Shown in pieces: positions 26,397 to 34,263 of a DNA stretch of 41,865 nucleotides (positions are counted from its first letter, which is position 1; the number at the start of each line of letters is the position of its first letter). Location: NCBI GenBank assembly GCA_903839675.1, contig CAIMDB010000002.1, positions 1 to 41,865 of the forward strand, written 5' to 3'. The position numbers and the translations under genes are program-made. Under the pieces are notes generated by a model that had not been told where the DNA came from, made no database searches, and was given only the letters and a program-made list of their open reading frames with translations. This stretch comes from an uncultured Sphingomonadales bacterium (lineage in GTDB: Bacteria > Pseudomonadota > Alphaproteobacteria > Sphingomonadales > Sphingomonadaceae).

Positions 26397-28484
26397 ATGT
26401 TGCGACAGTACGAACTTGTTGAAAAGGTAAAGGGTTACGACCCGGATGCAGATGAGGATCTGCTGAACAAGGCCTATGTGTTCTCCATGAAGGCGCATGG
26501 AACGCAGATGCGTGCGTCGGGCGACCCTTATTTCAGCCACCCGATTGAGGTCGCAGGCCTGCTGACCGATCTGAAGCTGGATGCCGAGACAATCGCCACT
26601 GCCATCCTGCATGACACGATTGAGGACACGCTCGCCACAGCGGAACAGATCGAAAAGCTGTTCGGCGCCAATGTCGCGCGGCTCGTGGACGGCGTTACCA
26701 AGCTGTCCAAGATCGAAGCGCTGACTGAGAATGAGCGGGCGGCCGAGAACCTCCGCAAATTCCTGCTCGCCATGTCGGATGACATCCGCGTGCTTTTGGT
26801 GAAGCTTGCTGACCGGCTACACAATATGCGCACGCTGCACTTCATCAAGAGCGAGGAGAAGCGTCGGCGGATCGCGCGCGAGACGATGGATATCTATGCG
26901 CCGCTTGCCGAGCGCATCGGCATGTATGAGTTCATGAAGGAGATGCAGACGCTCTCCTTCCGGGAGCTTGAGCCCGAGGCTTATGCGTCGATCACCAAGC
27001 GGCTGGAACAGCTGCAGGAAGGCGGCGGAGACCGGATCGCGCGGATCAGTTCCGGCATGAAGTTGTTGCTGTCGCGCGCGGGGATTGAGGCGGATGTCAG
27101 CGGCCGCGAAAAGCATCCCTATTCCATCTGGCGCAAGATGGCCGAACGCCATATCAGCTTTGAACAATTGTCGGACGTGATGGCCTTTCGCGCCATCGTG
27201 CCGGATACCGAAGCCTGCTACAATGCGCTGGGCCTGATCCACCGCCGCTGGCCGATGGTGCCGGGGCGCTTCAAGGATTACATCTCCACCCCGAAGCGCA
27301 ACGGATATCGCTCACTCCACACGTCGGTCATCCACAATGAAAAGGTGCGTATCGAAATCCAGATCCGCAGCCGGGAAATGCACGCGCAGGCTGAATATGG
27401 CTATGCCGCGCATTGGGCTTATAAAGCGGGCGTTGCGCAGCCTGTATCCCAGACCGCGTGGATACAGGACCTCGTTGAAATCCTTGATCATGCCGAAAGC
27501 CCGGAAGAGCTGCTCGAGCATACGCGCATGGCAATGTATCAGGACCGCATCTTCGCGTTTACACCCAAGGGTGAACTCATTCAGCTGCCCAAGGGCGCGA
27601 CGCCGGTTGACTTCGCTTATGCCATCCACACGACCTTGGGCGACACATCTGTTGGCGCCAAGATCAACGGCCGCGTCGTGCCGCTGCGGACAGCCATTGA
27701 AAATGGCGATCAGGTCGAAATTCTGAAATCCAAGGCGCAGGAGCCGCAGCCCGTCTGGCTCGGTTTTGCCGTGACCGGAAAGGCACGTGCGGCGATCCGC
27801 CGCTTCGTGCGCAACAAGGAAGAAGATGAACTGATCGCGCTGGGCCAGAGCATCTATGATGAGATTGCGGCGCGGCTTCTGGGCAAGCTTGGCAAGACCG
27901 CGATGGCAGAGGCCATCAAGCGCTTGAAGGTCAAGGATGAAGACGGGCTGATGACGGCCATTGCGCGCCAGTCCGTGACCGACGCCCAGCTGATGGATGC
28001 GCTCATGCCCGGCTCGGCCGCAAAGGCCAATGGCAAACTGCCGGGCCAGCGTCAGGCCATCTCCATTCGAGGGCTTCGCCCCGGTGTCGCCTTTGATCTG
28101 GCAGAATGTTGCCGCCCCGTCCCCGGCGACCGGATTGTCGGCCTCAGACGCCCAGATGAAGCGATTGAGGTGCACACGATTGATTGCCCGAAGCTTGCCG
28201 ATGGCGTGGATGCCGATTGGCTCGATCTGGCCTGGGGGGATGGATCGGACGGCGGCACGGCGCGCCTCAACATCATCGTGCGCAACCAGCCCGGGTCGCT
28301 CGCCGTTGTCGCGGGCATCTTCGGGCAGAATGAAGCCAATATCCTCAACCTGCGCATGGAAAACCGAGATGCGAGCTTCCACACATTTGTTGTGGATCTG
28401 GAAGTTCGTGATCTGCAGCATCTGACGCGTATTTTGGCGGCGCTGCGTGCGGCGGACGCCGTCGTCCAAGCGGAACGGATGTAA
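26397..28484 (+). CDS. Bifunctional (p)ppGpp synthetase/hydrolase (Rel/SpoT)
   Basis: 695-residue stringent-response enzyme. The N-terminal HD hydrolase domain is intact (H48 in YFSHPIEV, H72-D73 and E76-D77 in LHDTIEDT, then KLADRLHNMRTL). The synthetase domain follows (SIWRKM, PKRNGYRSLHTSVI, IEIQIRSREMHAQAEYGYAAHW). A TGS domain lies near residues 385-445 (FTPKGELIQLPKGATPVDFAY) and an ACT domain at the C-terminus. Both activities are therefore expected, as in the single Rel of most alphaproteobacteria. ATG 26397 (MLRQYELVEKVK) fits the family, but AGGGGG directly abuts it with no spacing, so initiation may be inefficient. The frame upstream to 26304 is not conserved. The TPR-sulfotransferase gene starts four bases after the stop. 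Confidence 0.95.
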   Translation: MLRQYELVEKVKGYDPDADEDLLNKAYVFSMKAHGTQMRASGDPYFSHPIEVAGLLTDLKLDAETIATAILHDTIEDTLATAEQIEKLFGANVARLVDGVTKLSKIEALTENERAAENLRKFLLAMSDDIRVLLVKLADRLHNMRTLHFIKSEEKRRRIARETMDIYAPLAERIGMYEFMKEMQTLSFRELEPEAYASITKRLEQLQEGGGDRIARISSGMKLLLSRAGIEADVSGREKHPYSIWRKMAERHISFEQLSDVMAFRAIVPDTEACYNALGLIHRRWPMVPGRFKDYISTPKRNGYRSLHTSVIHNEKVRIEIQIRSREMHAQAEYGYAAHWAYKAGVAQPVSQTAWIQDLVEILDHAESPEELLEHTRMAMYQDRIFAFTPKGELIQLPKGATPVDFAYAIHTTLGDTSVGAKINGRVVPLRTAIENGDQVEILKSKAQEPQPVWLGFAVTGKARAAIRRFVRNKEEDELIALGQSIYDEIAARLLGKLGKTAMAEAIKRLKVKDEDGLMTAIARQSVTDAQLMDALMPGSAAKANGKLPGQRQAISIRGLRPGVAFDLAECCRPVPGDRIVGLRRPDEAIEVHTIDCPKLADGVDADWLDLAWGDGSDGGTARLNIIVRNQPGSLAVVAGIFGQNEANILNLRMENRDASFHTFVVDLEVRDLQHLTRILAALRAADAVVQAERM

Positions 28485-28487
28485 CCC

Positions 28488-30107
28488 ATGGCCACACCCA
28501 TTCCCCAGCCCGATTTCTCCCGCCAGATGCGCAATCCCGTGCTGCTGGAAGCCGCTGTCGCGCTCAACGAGAACCGCTTGCATGATGCAGAGCCGCTGCT
28601 CCGCCAGCATTTGAAGGCGGACCCGTTTGACGTGGCCGCCATCCGCATGATGGCGGAACTGGCAGGCCGCATCGGCCGCCTGAAGGATGCGGAAGCGCTG
28701 CTGCGTCGGGCGGTGGAACTGGCGCCCAACTTCATTCCCGCGCGGTCCAATCTGGCCATTGTCCTATATCGCCAAAACCGTGCGGATGAGGCAATCGCTG
28801 AGTTGGAGACGCTGTCCACGCTCGACCCTGACGATGTGACGCATGATAGCCTGAAGGCCGCGGCCAAGGGTCGACTTGGCGACTATCAAGAAGCCATCGA
28901 ACTCTATGGTTCCGTGCTGGAACGCTTCCCCGGCCAGCCTAAGATCTGGATGTCGTACGGCCATTTGCTGAAGACCGTCGGCCAGCAGGCGGAAAGCGTT
29001 GCTGCATATCGTCGCGCGCTCGATGTTTCGCCGGCCCTTGGCGAAGTCTGGTGGAGCCTTGCCAATTTGAAGACGGTGCGGTTCGACGATGCCGATATTG
29101 CGCTGATGGAGGCGGGGCTGGCCCGTTCCGACATTTCCACCGAAGACCGCTTCCACCTCCATTTCGCGCTCGGCAAGGCCTTGGAGGACCGCAAGGAAGC
29201 CGCCGCGTCCTTCCACCATTATGATGAAGGCAATCGCCTGCGCGCGGCGGAACTGGAAAGCCATGAACGCAATGTCACGCGCCATGTCGAGGTCGCCAAG
29301 GCATTGTTCACGCCCGCGTTCTTTGCTCAGCGTGCAGGACAGGGCTGTGACGCGGCAGACCCTGTCTTCATCCTCGGCCTGCCACGGGCCGGATCGACGT
29401 TGCTGGAACAGATTTTGTCCAGCCATTCCCTTGTCGAAGGCACGATGGAACTGCCCGACATCCCGCATATCGCCGGACAATTGGGCAGCATTGATCATTG
29501 GCCGGAAAAGCTTGCCAATGCGTCGCCGGATGATCTGAAGCGGATGGGCGAGACGTTCCTTGAGCGCACCCGCATCCAGCGCAAATCGGATAAGCCCTTC
29601 TTCATCGACAAGCTGCCCAACAACTGGCTGCATGTCGGGCTCATTCACCTGATCCTGCCCAATGCGAAGATCATCGATGCGCGCAGACATCCGATGGCGT
29701 GCTGCTTTTCTAACTTCAAACAGCATTTCGCACGGGGGCAGGGCTTTACCTACAGCCAGACCGATATCGGGCATTATTATGCCGATTATGTAGAGTTTAT
29801 GGCGCATATCGACCGCGCTCTTCCGGGCCGCGTCGTGCGCATGTTCCATGAAGATATGGTCGATGACAGCGAACGGGAGATCCGCCGGTTGCTCGATGCG
29901 CTCGGCCTGCCCTTTGAAGAAAGTTGCCTGCGCTTTTGGGAAAATGACCGTGCGGTGCGCACCGCGAGTTCGGAACAGGTGCGCCGTCCGATCTTTAAAG
30001 AGGGAACGGAGCAGTGGCTGGCGTTTGAGCCCTATCTCGGCCCGCTGAAAGCCGCATTGGGACCCGTTCTTTCGTCCTATCCTGCGGTCCCAGCGACATT
30101 TTTATAG
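28488..30107 (+). CDS. TPR-repeat sulfotransferase
   Basis: 539-residue fusion. Residues about 15-270 are tetratricopeptide repeats (for example DAEPLLRQHLKADPFDVAAI, DAEALLRRAVELAPNFIPA, EAIELYGSVLERFPGQPKIW). Residues about 290-530 are a sulfotransferase domain with the PAPS 5'-phosphosulfate loop FILGLPRAGSTLLEQIL and the 3'-phosphate loop IIDARRHPMACCFSNF. No signal peptide is seen. Such proteins are common in sphingomonads and Caulobacter, often next to TonB-dependent receptors, but their acceptor is not known. It starts four bases after the rel stop with GGAACGG upstream, so it is cotranscribed with rel. A TonB-dependent receptor gene follows. Confidence 0.9.
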   Translation: MATPIPQPDFSRQMRNPVLLEAAVALNENRLHDAEPLLRQHLKADPFDVAAIRMMAELAGRIGRLKDAEALLRRAVELAPNFIPARSNLAIVLYRQNRADEAIAELETLSTLDPDDVTHDSLKAAAKGRLGDYQEAIELYGSVLERFPGQPKIWMSYGHLLKTVGQQAESVAAYRRALDVSPALGEVWWSLANLKTVRFDDADIALMEAGLARSDISTEDRFHLHFALGKALEDRKEAAASFHHYDEGNRLRAAELESHERNVTRHVEVAKALFTPAFFAQRAGQGCDAADPVFILGLPRAGSTLLEQILSSHSLVEGTMELPDIPHIAGQLGSIDHWPEKLANASPDDLKRMGETFLERTRIQRKSDKPFFIDKLPNNWLHVGLIHLILPNAKIIDARRHPMACCFSNFKQHFARGQGFTYSQTDIGHYYADYVEFMAHIDRALPGRVVRMFHEDMVDDSEREIRRLLDALGLPFEESCLRFWENDRAVRTASSEQVRRPIFKEGTEQWLAFEPYLGPLKAALGPVLSSYPAVPATFL

Positions 30108-30224
30108 GTGTTGCATTTATGCAATACACTGTGCCGATAGTGACCAAATCGTCGCCAAAACATTGACCGCGACTCCCCAACAGCACATTCTGAATCTGAT
30201 ATAAGATATTCAGGGAGTGCCTTA
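30108..30224 (+). promoter_or_regulatory. Intergenic region before the TonB-dependent receptor gene, with a palindrome
   Basis: Contains TTGCAT-TT-ATGCAA (30111-30124), a 6-2-6 inverted repeat, and TTGACC (30163-30168), a possible -35 box without a convincing -10 at 17 bases. GGGAG before the ATG at 30225 is the ribosome binding site. The palindrome may be an operator; the regulator is unknown. Confidence 0.4.
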
Positions 30225-32639
30225 ATGACCGTTCAACGCACGCGCCGCGCCGCTTTGGTCGCGCTGCTGGGCAGCAGCATGTTGATGCCCGCTATGGCCA
30301 TCGCGCAGGAAGCCGCCGAAGATTCGAACGATGACATCATCGTCACGGCGCTCAAGCGTGACGCCTCGCTGCAGAGCGTGCCGCTTTCCATTCAGGCAAT
30401 CGGCACGGAAAAGCTCGACCAGCTTCAGGTTCAGGAATTCGCGGATTATGTGAAGTTCTTGCCTTCGGTGACGATCCAGTCTGCAGGCCCGGGTTTCAGC
30501 CAGGTCTATTTCCGCGCCGTCGCCTCGGGCGAGAACGCGAACCACTCCACCTCGCAGCCGACCGTTGGCATGTATCTGGATGAACAGCCGATCACGACCA
30601 TTCAGGGCGCGCTCGATATCCATGTGTACGACATCGCGCGCGTGGAAGCGCTCGCAGGTCCGCAGGGCACGCTCTACGGTGCCAGCTCCATGGCTGGCAC
30701 GATCAAGCTCGTTACCAACAAGCCCGACACCAAGGGCTTTTACGGCGAACTCAGCACCGAGCTGAACAGTGTCTCCAGCGGCGACATTGGTGGCACGGTT
30801 GAAGGCTTCATCAACGCGCCTATCAGCGAGAACATCGCGGTCCGTGCCGTCGGTTGGTATCGCCGTGATGGCGGCTATATCGACAATGTCGCCGGCACCC
30901 GCACCTACCCGACCTCAGGCGTGGTCGCCAACAATGCGGCGCTTGTTGAAAAGAACTATAACGACGCTGAAACCTATGGTGGCCGCGTCGCCCTTGGGAT
31001 CGACCTTGATGACAATTGGACGATCACACCGTCCGTCATGGGCCAGATCCAGAAAACCAGCGGCAGCTATTCGCAGGAGCGTGGGCTCAAGTATCAGACC
31101 ACCCAGTACAATCCCGAAGGGTCGACCGATAAGTGGTGGAATGCGGGCCTGACCATTCAGGGCAAGCTCGGCAACTGGGACCTGACCTACGCCAACGGCT
31201 TCCTCAGCCGTCGCGATAAGGTTGAATCCGACTATTCGGACTATTCCTATTTCTACGACGCGATCTCGGGTTACGGCGCGTTCTTCTATGACAATAACGG
31301 CGCTTATGTCAGCCCGAACCAATATATTGTCGGCAAGGACAAGTATAAAAAATACTTTCAGGAATTCCGCGTTTCTTCGCCATCGGATAAGCGCCTGCGT
31401 GTCATTGCGGGTCTGTTCTGGCAGCGCCAGTCGCACAATATCGAACAGAATTACATCATCGATAATATCGCTGATTCCATCACCGTCACCGGCACGGCCA
31501 GCAACATCTGGTTGACCCAGCAGCAGCGCGTTGACCGCGATCAGGCGGCGTTCGGTGAAGTGTCCTTTGATGTGACCGACAAGCTGACGCTCACCGGTGG
31601 TGCGCGCGTCTATCACTATAAGAACTCGCTACAGGGCTTCTTCGGTTTCTCGGGTGGATATTCGAGCAAGACCGGCGAAGCTGCATGCCTCAACACCGAC
31701 GGCACGACGCGCCGTGCCAACCCGGCGGGCACGCCAGTGCCGATCCTCGTTCCGGGCAGCCCCTGCACGAACGTGGACAAGACAACGTCGGACACAGGCT
31801 TCATCCATAAGTTGAACGCAACCTATAAGTTCAACGACGATGCGTTGGTTTACGCAACTTGGTCGAAGGGCTTCCGCCCGGGCGGCGTTAACCGTCGCGG
31901 TACGTTGCCGCCTTACAACGGTGACCAAATCGACAATTACGAACTGGGTTGGAAAACCAGCTTTGGCCGGATGCGCTTTAACGGTGCGGTCTATCAGCTT
32001 GATTGGAATGACATCCAGCTGTCCTTCCTTGGGGCCAACGGTCTGTCTGAAGTCCGCAATGCCGGCGTCGCGCGTATCCGCGGCGTCGAAATGGACTTTG
32101 GCTATCGCCATGCCGGGTTCTCGTTGACCCTGGGTGCCAGCTATAATGATGCAAAAACCAAGCGTGATTTCTGCAAAATCGCCAATGCATCGTTCGATTG
32201 CACGATCCCCGGACCGCAAGCTCAGGTGAACGCGCTCCTCGCCCCGTCAGGATCGCGCCTGCCGGTTACGCCGAAGCTGAAGGGCAACGCCATCGCGCGG
32301 TATGAGTTCCCGCTGATGGGCTGGGACGGGCATGTGCAGGCTGCAGCCAACCACACCAGCGACCGCAAGAGCGACCTTCGTCTCGTCGAAGGCGCGATCA
32401 AGGGCGATCTGAAGGCCTACACCACGGTGGACGTCAGCTTTGGCGCCAAGAAAGATCTGTGGACAGCGGAAGTCTTTGCGACGAACCTGCTGAATTCCGC
32501 CGGGATCGTTAATACGGGCCTGCAGTGCAATGAATCCATCTGCGGCGACGCAGGCGGTGCCACGGCTTCGGGCGGTGTGTTCTATGACACGGTCATCCGC
32601 CCGCGGGTCATCGGCGTAAAGCTCGCCCGCAAGTTCTGA
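30225..32639 (+). CDS. TonB-dependent outer-membrane receptor
   Basis: 804-residue outer-membrane transporter. The signal peptide ends near MPAMAIAQ|EAAED. A TonB-box-like DDIIVTALKR follows, then the plug domain (VPLSIQAIGTEKLDQLQVQE, RVEALAGPQGTLYGASSMAG, IKLVTNKPD) and a long beta-barrel that ends with aromatic F (VIRPRVIGVKLARKF). The plug motif pattern matches the Fe/sugar receptors abundant in sphingomonads. Two cysteines pairs in the barrel (around DFCKIANASFDCTIPG and CNESICG) may form loop disulfides. The substrate is unknown. It lies downstream of the TPR-sulfotransferase and is followed by a hairpin at 32651. Confidence 0.95.
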   Translation: MTVQRTRRAALVALLGSSMLMPAMAIAQEAAEDSNDDIIVTALKRDASLQSVPLSIQAIGTEKLDQLQVQEFADYVKFLPSVTIQSAGPGFSQVYFRAVASGENANHSTSQPTVGMYLDEQPITTIQGALDIHVYDIARVEALAGPQGTLYGASSMAGTIKLVTNKPDTKGFYGELSTELNSVSSGDIGGTVEGFINAPISENIAVRAVGWYRRDGGYIDNVAGTRTYPTSGVVANNAALVEKNYNDAETYGGRVALGIDLDDNWTITPSVMGQIQKTSGSYSQERGLKYQTTQYNPEGSTDKWWNAGLTIQGKLGNWDLTYANGFLSRRDKVESDYSDYSYFYDAISGYGAFFYDNNGAYVSPNQYIVGKDKYKKYFQEFRVSSPSDKRLRVIAGLFWQRQSHNIEQNYIIDNIADSITVTGTASNIWLTQQQRVDRDQAAFGEVSFDVTDKLTLTGGARVYHYKNSLQGFFGFSGGYSSKTGEAACLNTDGTTRRANPAGTPVPILVPGSPCTNVDKTTSDTGFIHKLNATYKFNDDALVYATWSKGFRPGGVNRRGTLPPYNGDQIDNYELGWKTSFGRMRFNGAVYQLDWNDIQLSFLGANGLSEVRNAGVARIRGVEMDFGYRHAGFSLTLGASYNDAKTKRDFCKIANASFDCTIPGPQAQVNALLAPSGSRLPVTPKLKGNAIARYEFPLMGWDGHVQAAANHTSDRKSDLRLVEGAIKGDLKAYTTVDVSFGAKKDLWTAEVFATNLLNSAGIVNTGLQCNESICGDAGGATASGGVFYDTVIRPRVIGVKLARKF

Positions 32640-32650
32640 TAATTGATGTA

Positions 32651-32674
32651 CCCCCTTCCGCTTGCGGGAGGGGG
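32651..32674 (+). terminator. GC-rich hairpin after the TonB-dependent receptor gene
   Basis: cccccttccgc pairs with gcgggaggggg (one G-T pair) around a short loop. It lacks a T run but is placed just after the stop. Confidence 0.55.
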
Positions 32675-32697
32675 CGTCATCAGGCAGACCTGCCGCG

Positions 32698-34023
32698 ATG
32701 ACATCTTCCGCATCCACCGCCACGGCGCCGCCGTCGCGCGTTGAGGTCCGCAAGCTCGGCCTGTGGATGACGGTCGCACTCGTCATCGGCAATATGATTG
32801 GCTCGGGCGTGTTCCTGCTGCCCGCCAGCCTCGCGCCCTTTGGCTGGAACGCCGTCTTTGGCTGGATCGTCACCATCGCAGGCGCCCTGTGCCTTGCCCA
32901 TGTCCTCGCACGGCTGACGGCGGCAGCAGACGGCCCGATTGGTCCGGCAGAGCTGGTGGAGCGCAGCTTCGGCCCCGTCGCAGGCTTCCTCATTGGGTTC
33001 AGCTTCTGGGTCTCGGTCTGGGCGGGCACGGCGACGATCTCCATCGGCGCAGTCTCTTACGCGTCCAGTTTCCTGCCGATCTTGGGCGAACACCCCTCGC
33101 TGTCTGCGGCCGGCGTCATCTGGGCGGTCACGCTCGTCAACTTGATGGGCACGCGATCTGCGGGCGGCTTTCAGGTGCTGACAACGGTGCTGAAACTCAC
33201 GCCGCTCATCGTGGTTGCGGCCCTCATCTTCGTCGTTTTGGGCCGCGAAGGCGGGGCGGCGATCAAGCCGTTCGCGCCGGAAACGCTCTCGCTCTCCGGC
33301 ATCAATCAGGCGGCCGCCATCACCTTATGGGCCATGGTCGGGTTTGAAGCCGCCTGTGCAGCCTCTGGCAAGATCGAAAACCCGGCGCGCAATGTGCCGC
33401 GCGCGACCTTCCTTGGCGCGCTTTTGTGCGGGGTGTTCTACTTCATCGTCTGTTCGGGCATCGCACTGATGCTGCCCGCCGATCAGGTGGCCAAATCCAA
33501 TGCGCCGTTTGAACTGTTTGTGTCGACCTTCTGGTCCCCCGGCCCTGCGGCCTTCGTCGCGCTCTTCGCCGCGATCAGTGCGGTCGGCGCGGTCAATGGC
33601 TGGGTGCTGGTGCAGGGCGAAGTCCCCTATGAAATGGCCCAACGTCGCCTGATGCCGCGCTGGTTCGGCGGCACGGCGAAGAACGGCGTGCCCGTGCGTG
33701 CGCTGATCATCGCGAGCATCCTCGCCAGTGTGCTGGTGCTCGCCAATAGCAGCCGGACGATGGGTGGCCTCTTCACCTTCATGGCACTGCTGACGACCGC
33801 CGTGACGCTCTGGCTCTACCTCGCCTGCGCGGTCGTTGCGCTCAAACGACGGATCGCCGTGCCCGCAGCGGTCGCGGGGCTGCTCTTCGGCATCTGGTCC
33901 CTCTGGGGCGCGGGGCTGGAGGCGAGCGGGTACAGCTTCCTGCTGATGATCGCCGGGCTGCCGATTTATTGGTGGGCAAGGTCGGAGGCTGGGGTCGGTG
34001 GAGAGGAACGCGTTGCTGAGTGA
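32698..34023 (+). CDS. APC-superfamily amino acid permease
   Basis: 441-residue inner-membrane transporter with about 12 hydrophobic segments. The first helix carries the APC motif GNMIGSGVFLLPASLAPFGW; GFEAACAASGKIENPARNVPRA and the substrate-helix region ALWAMVGFEAAC-like stretch (here ITLWAMVGFEAAC) are typical of the arginine/agmatine antiporter (AdiC) and related basic amino acid antiporters. Substrate is not certain. The ATG at 32698 has no strong ribosome binding site; the frame also starts at a TTG (32662) inside the hairpin, which I reject. It converges on dnaE2, with a repeat-filled 240-base gap. Confidence 0.88.
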   Translation: MTSSASTATAPPSRVEVRKLGLWMTVALVIGNMIGSGVFLLPASLAPFGWNAVFGWIVTIAGALCLAHVLARLTAAADGPIGPAELVERSFGPVAGFLIGFSFWVSVWAGTATISIGAVSYASSFLPILGEHPSLSAAGVIWAVTLVNLMGTRSAGGFQVLTTVLKLTPLIVVAALIFVVLGREGGAAIKPFAPETLSLSGINQAAAITLWAMVGFEAACAASGKIENPARNVPRATFLGALLCGVFYFIVCSGIALMLPADQVAKSNAPFELFVSTFWSPGPAAFVALFAAISAVGAVNGWVLVQGEVPYEMAQRRLMPRWFGGTAKNGVPVRALIIASILASVLVLANSSRTMGGLFTFMALLTTAVTLWLYLACAVVALKRRIAVPAAVAGLLFGIWSLWGAGLEASGYSFLLMIAGLPIYWWARSEAGVGGEERVAE

Positions 34024-34070
34024 GGGGCGGCTGAGGCTTCTATCTCGGCACCTAACCCCACAATCCTCCC

Positions 34071-34229
34071 CGTCGCCCCGTGCTTGACACGGGGCTTGGC
34101 TTTTCTCGTACAGCCCCGTTTGCATGTTGCCTGAATGGCTGTGCCTGCGGGAGCAGCGGTATCCAGCGAGCGCGGGGGACCGAAACCGGACGGCGCTTAG
34201 CCAAGCCCCGTGTCAAGCACGGGGCGACG
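34071..34229. repeat. Perfect 31-bp inverted repeat with 97-bp spacer between convergent genes
   Basis: 34071-34101 and 34199-34229 are exact reverse complements. Each arm contains its own palindrome (ccccgtg-cttga-cacgggg). The 97-base spacer holds no supported gene. The whole 159-bp unit looks like a pair of REP-type repeats or a small non-autonomous element. No clear target-site duplication is visible. The rest of the 34024-34263 gap shows nothing else. Confidence 0.85.
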
Positions 34230-34263
34230 CGGGTGTGGAAGGCGATGTTCCACCCCACCTCCC

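Noticed and set aside
27312-28610. 432-codon open frame on the minus strand opposite rel and the sulfotransferase gene
   Set aside because: It is antisense to two well-supported genes and has no family features.
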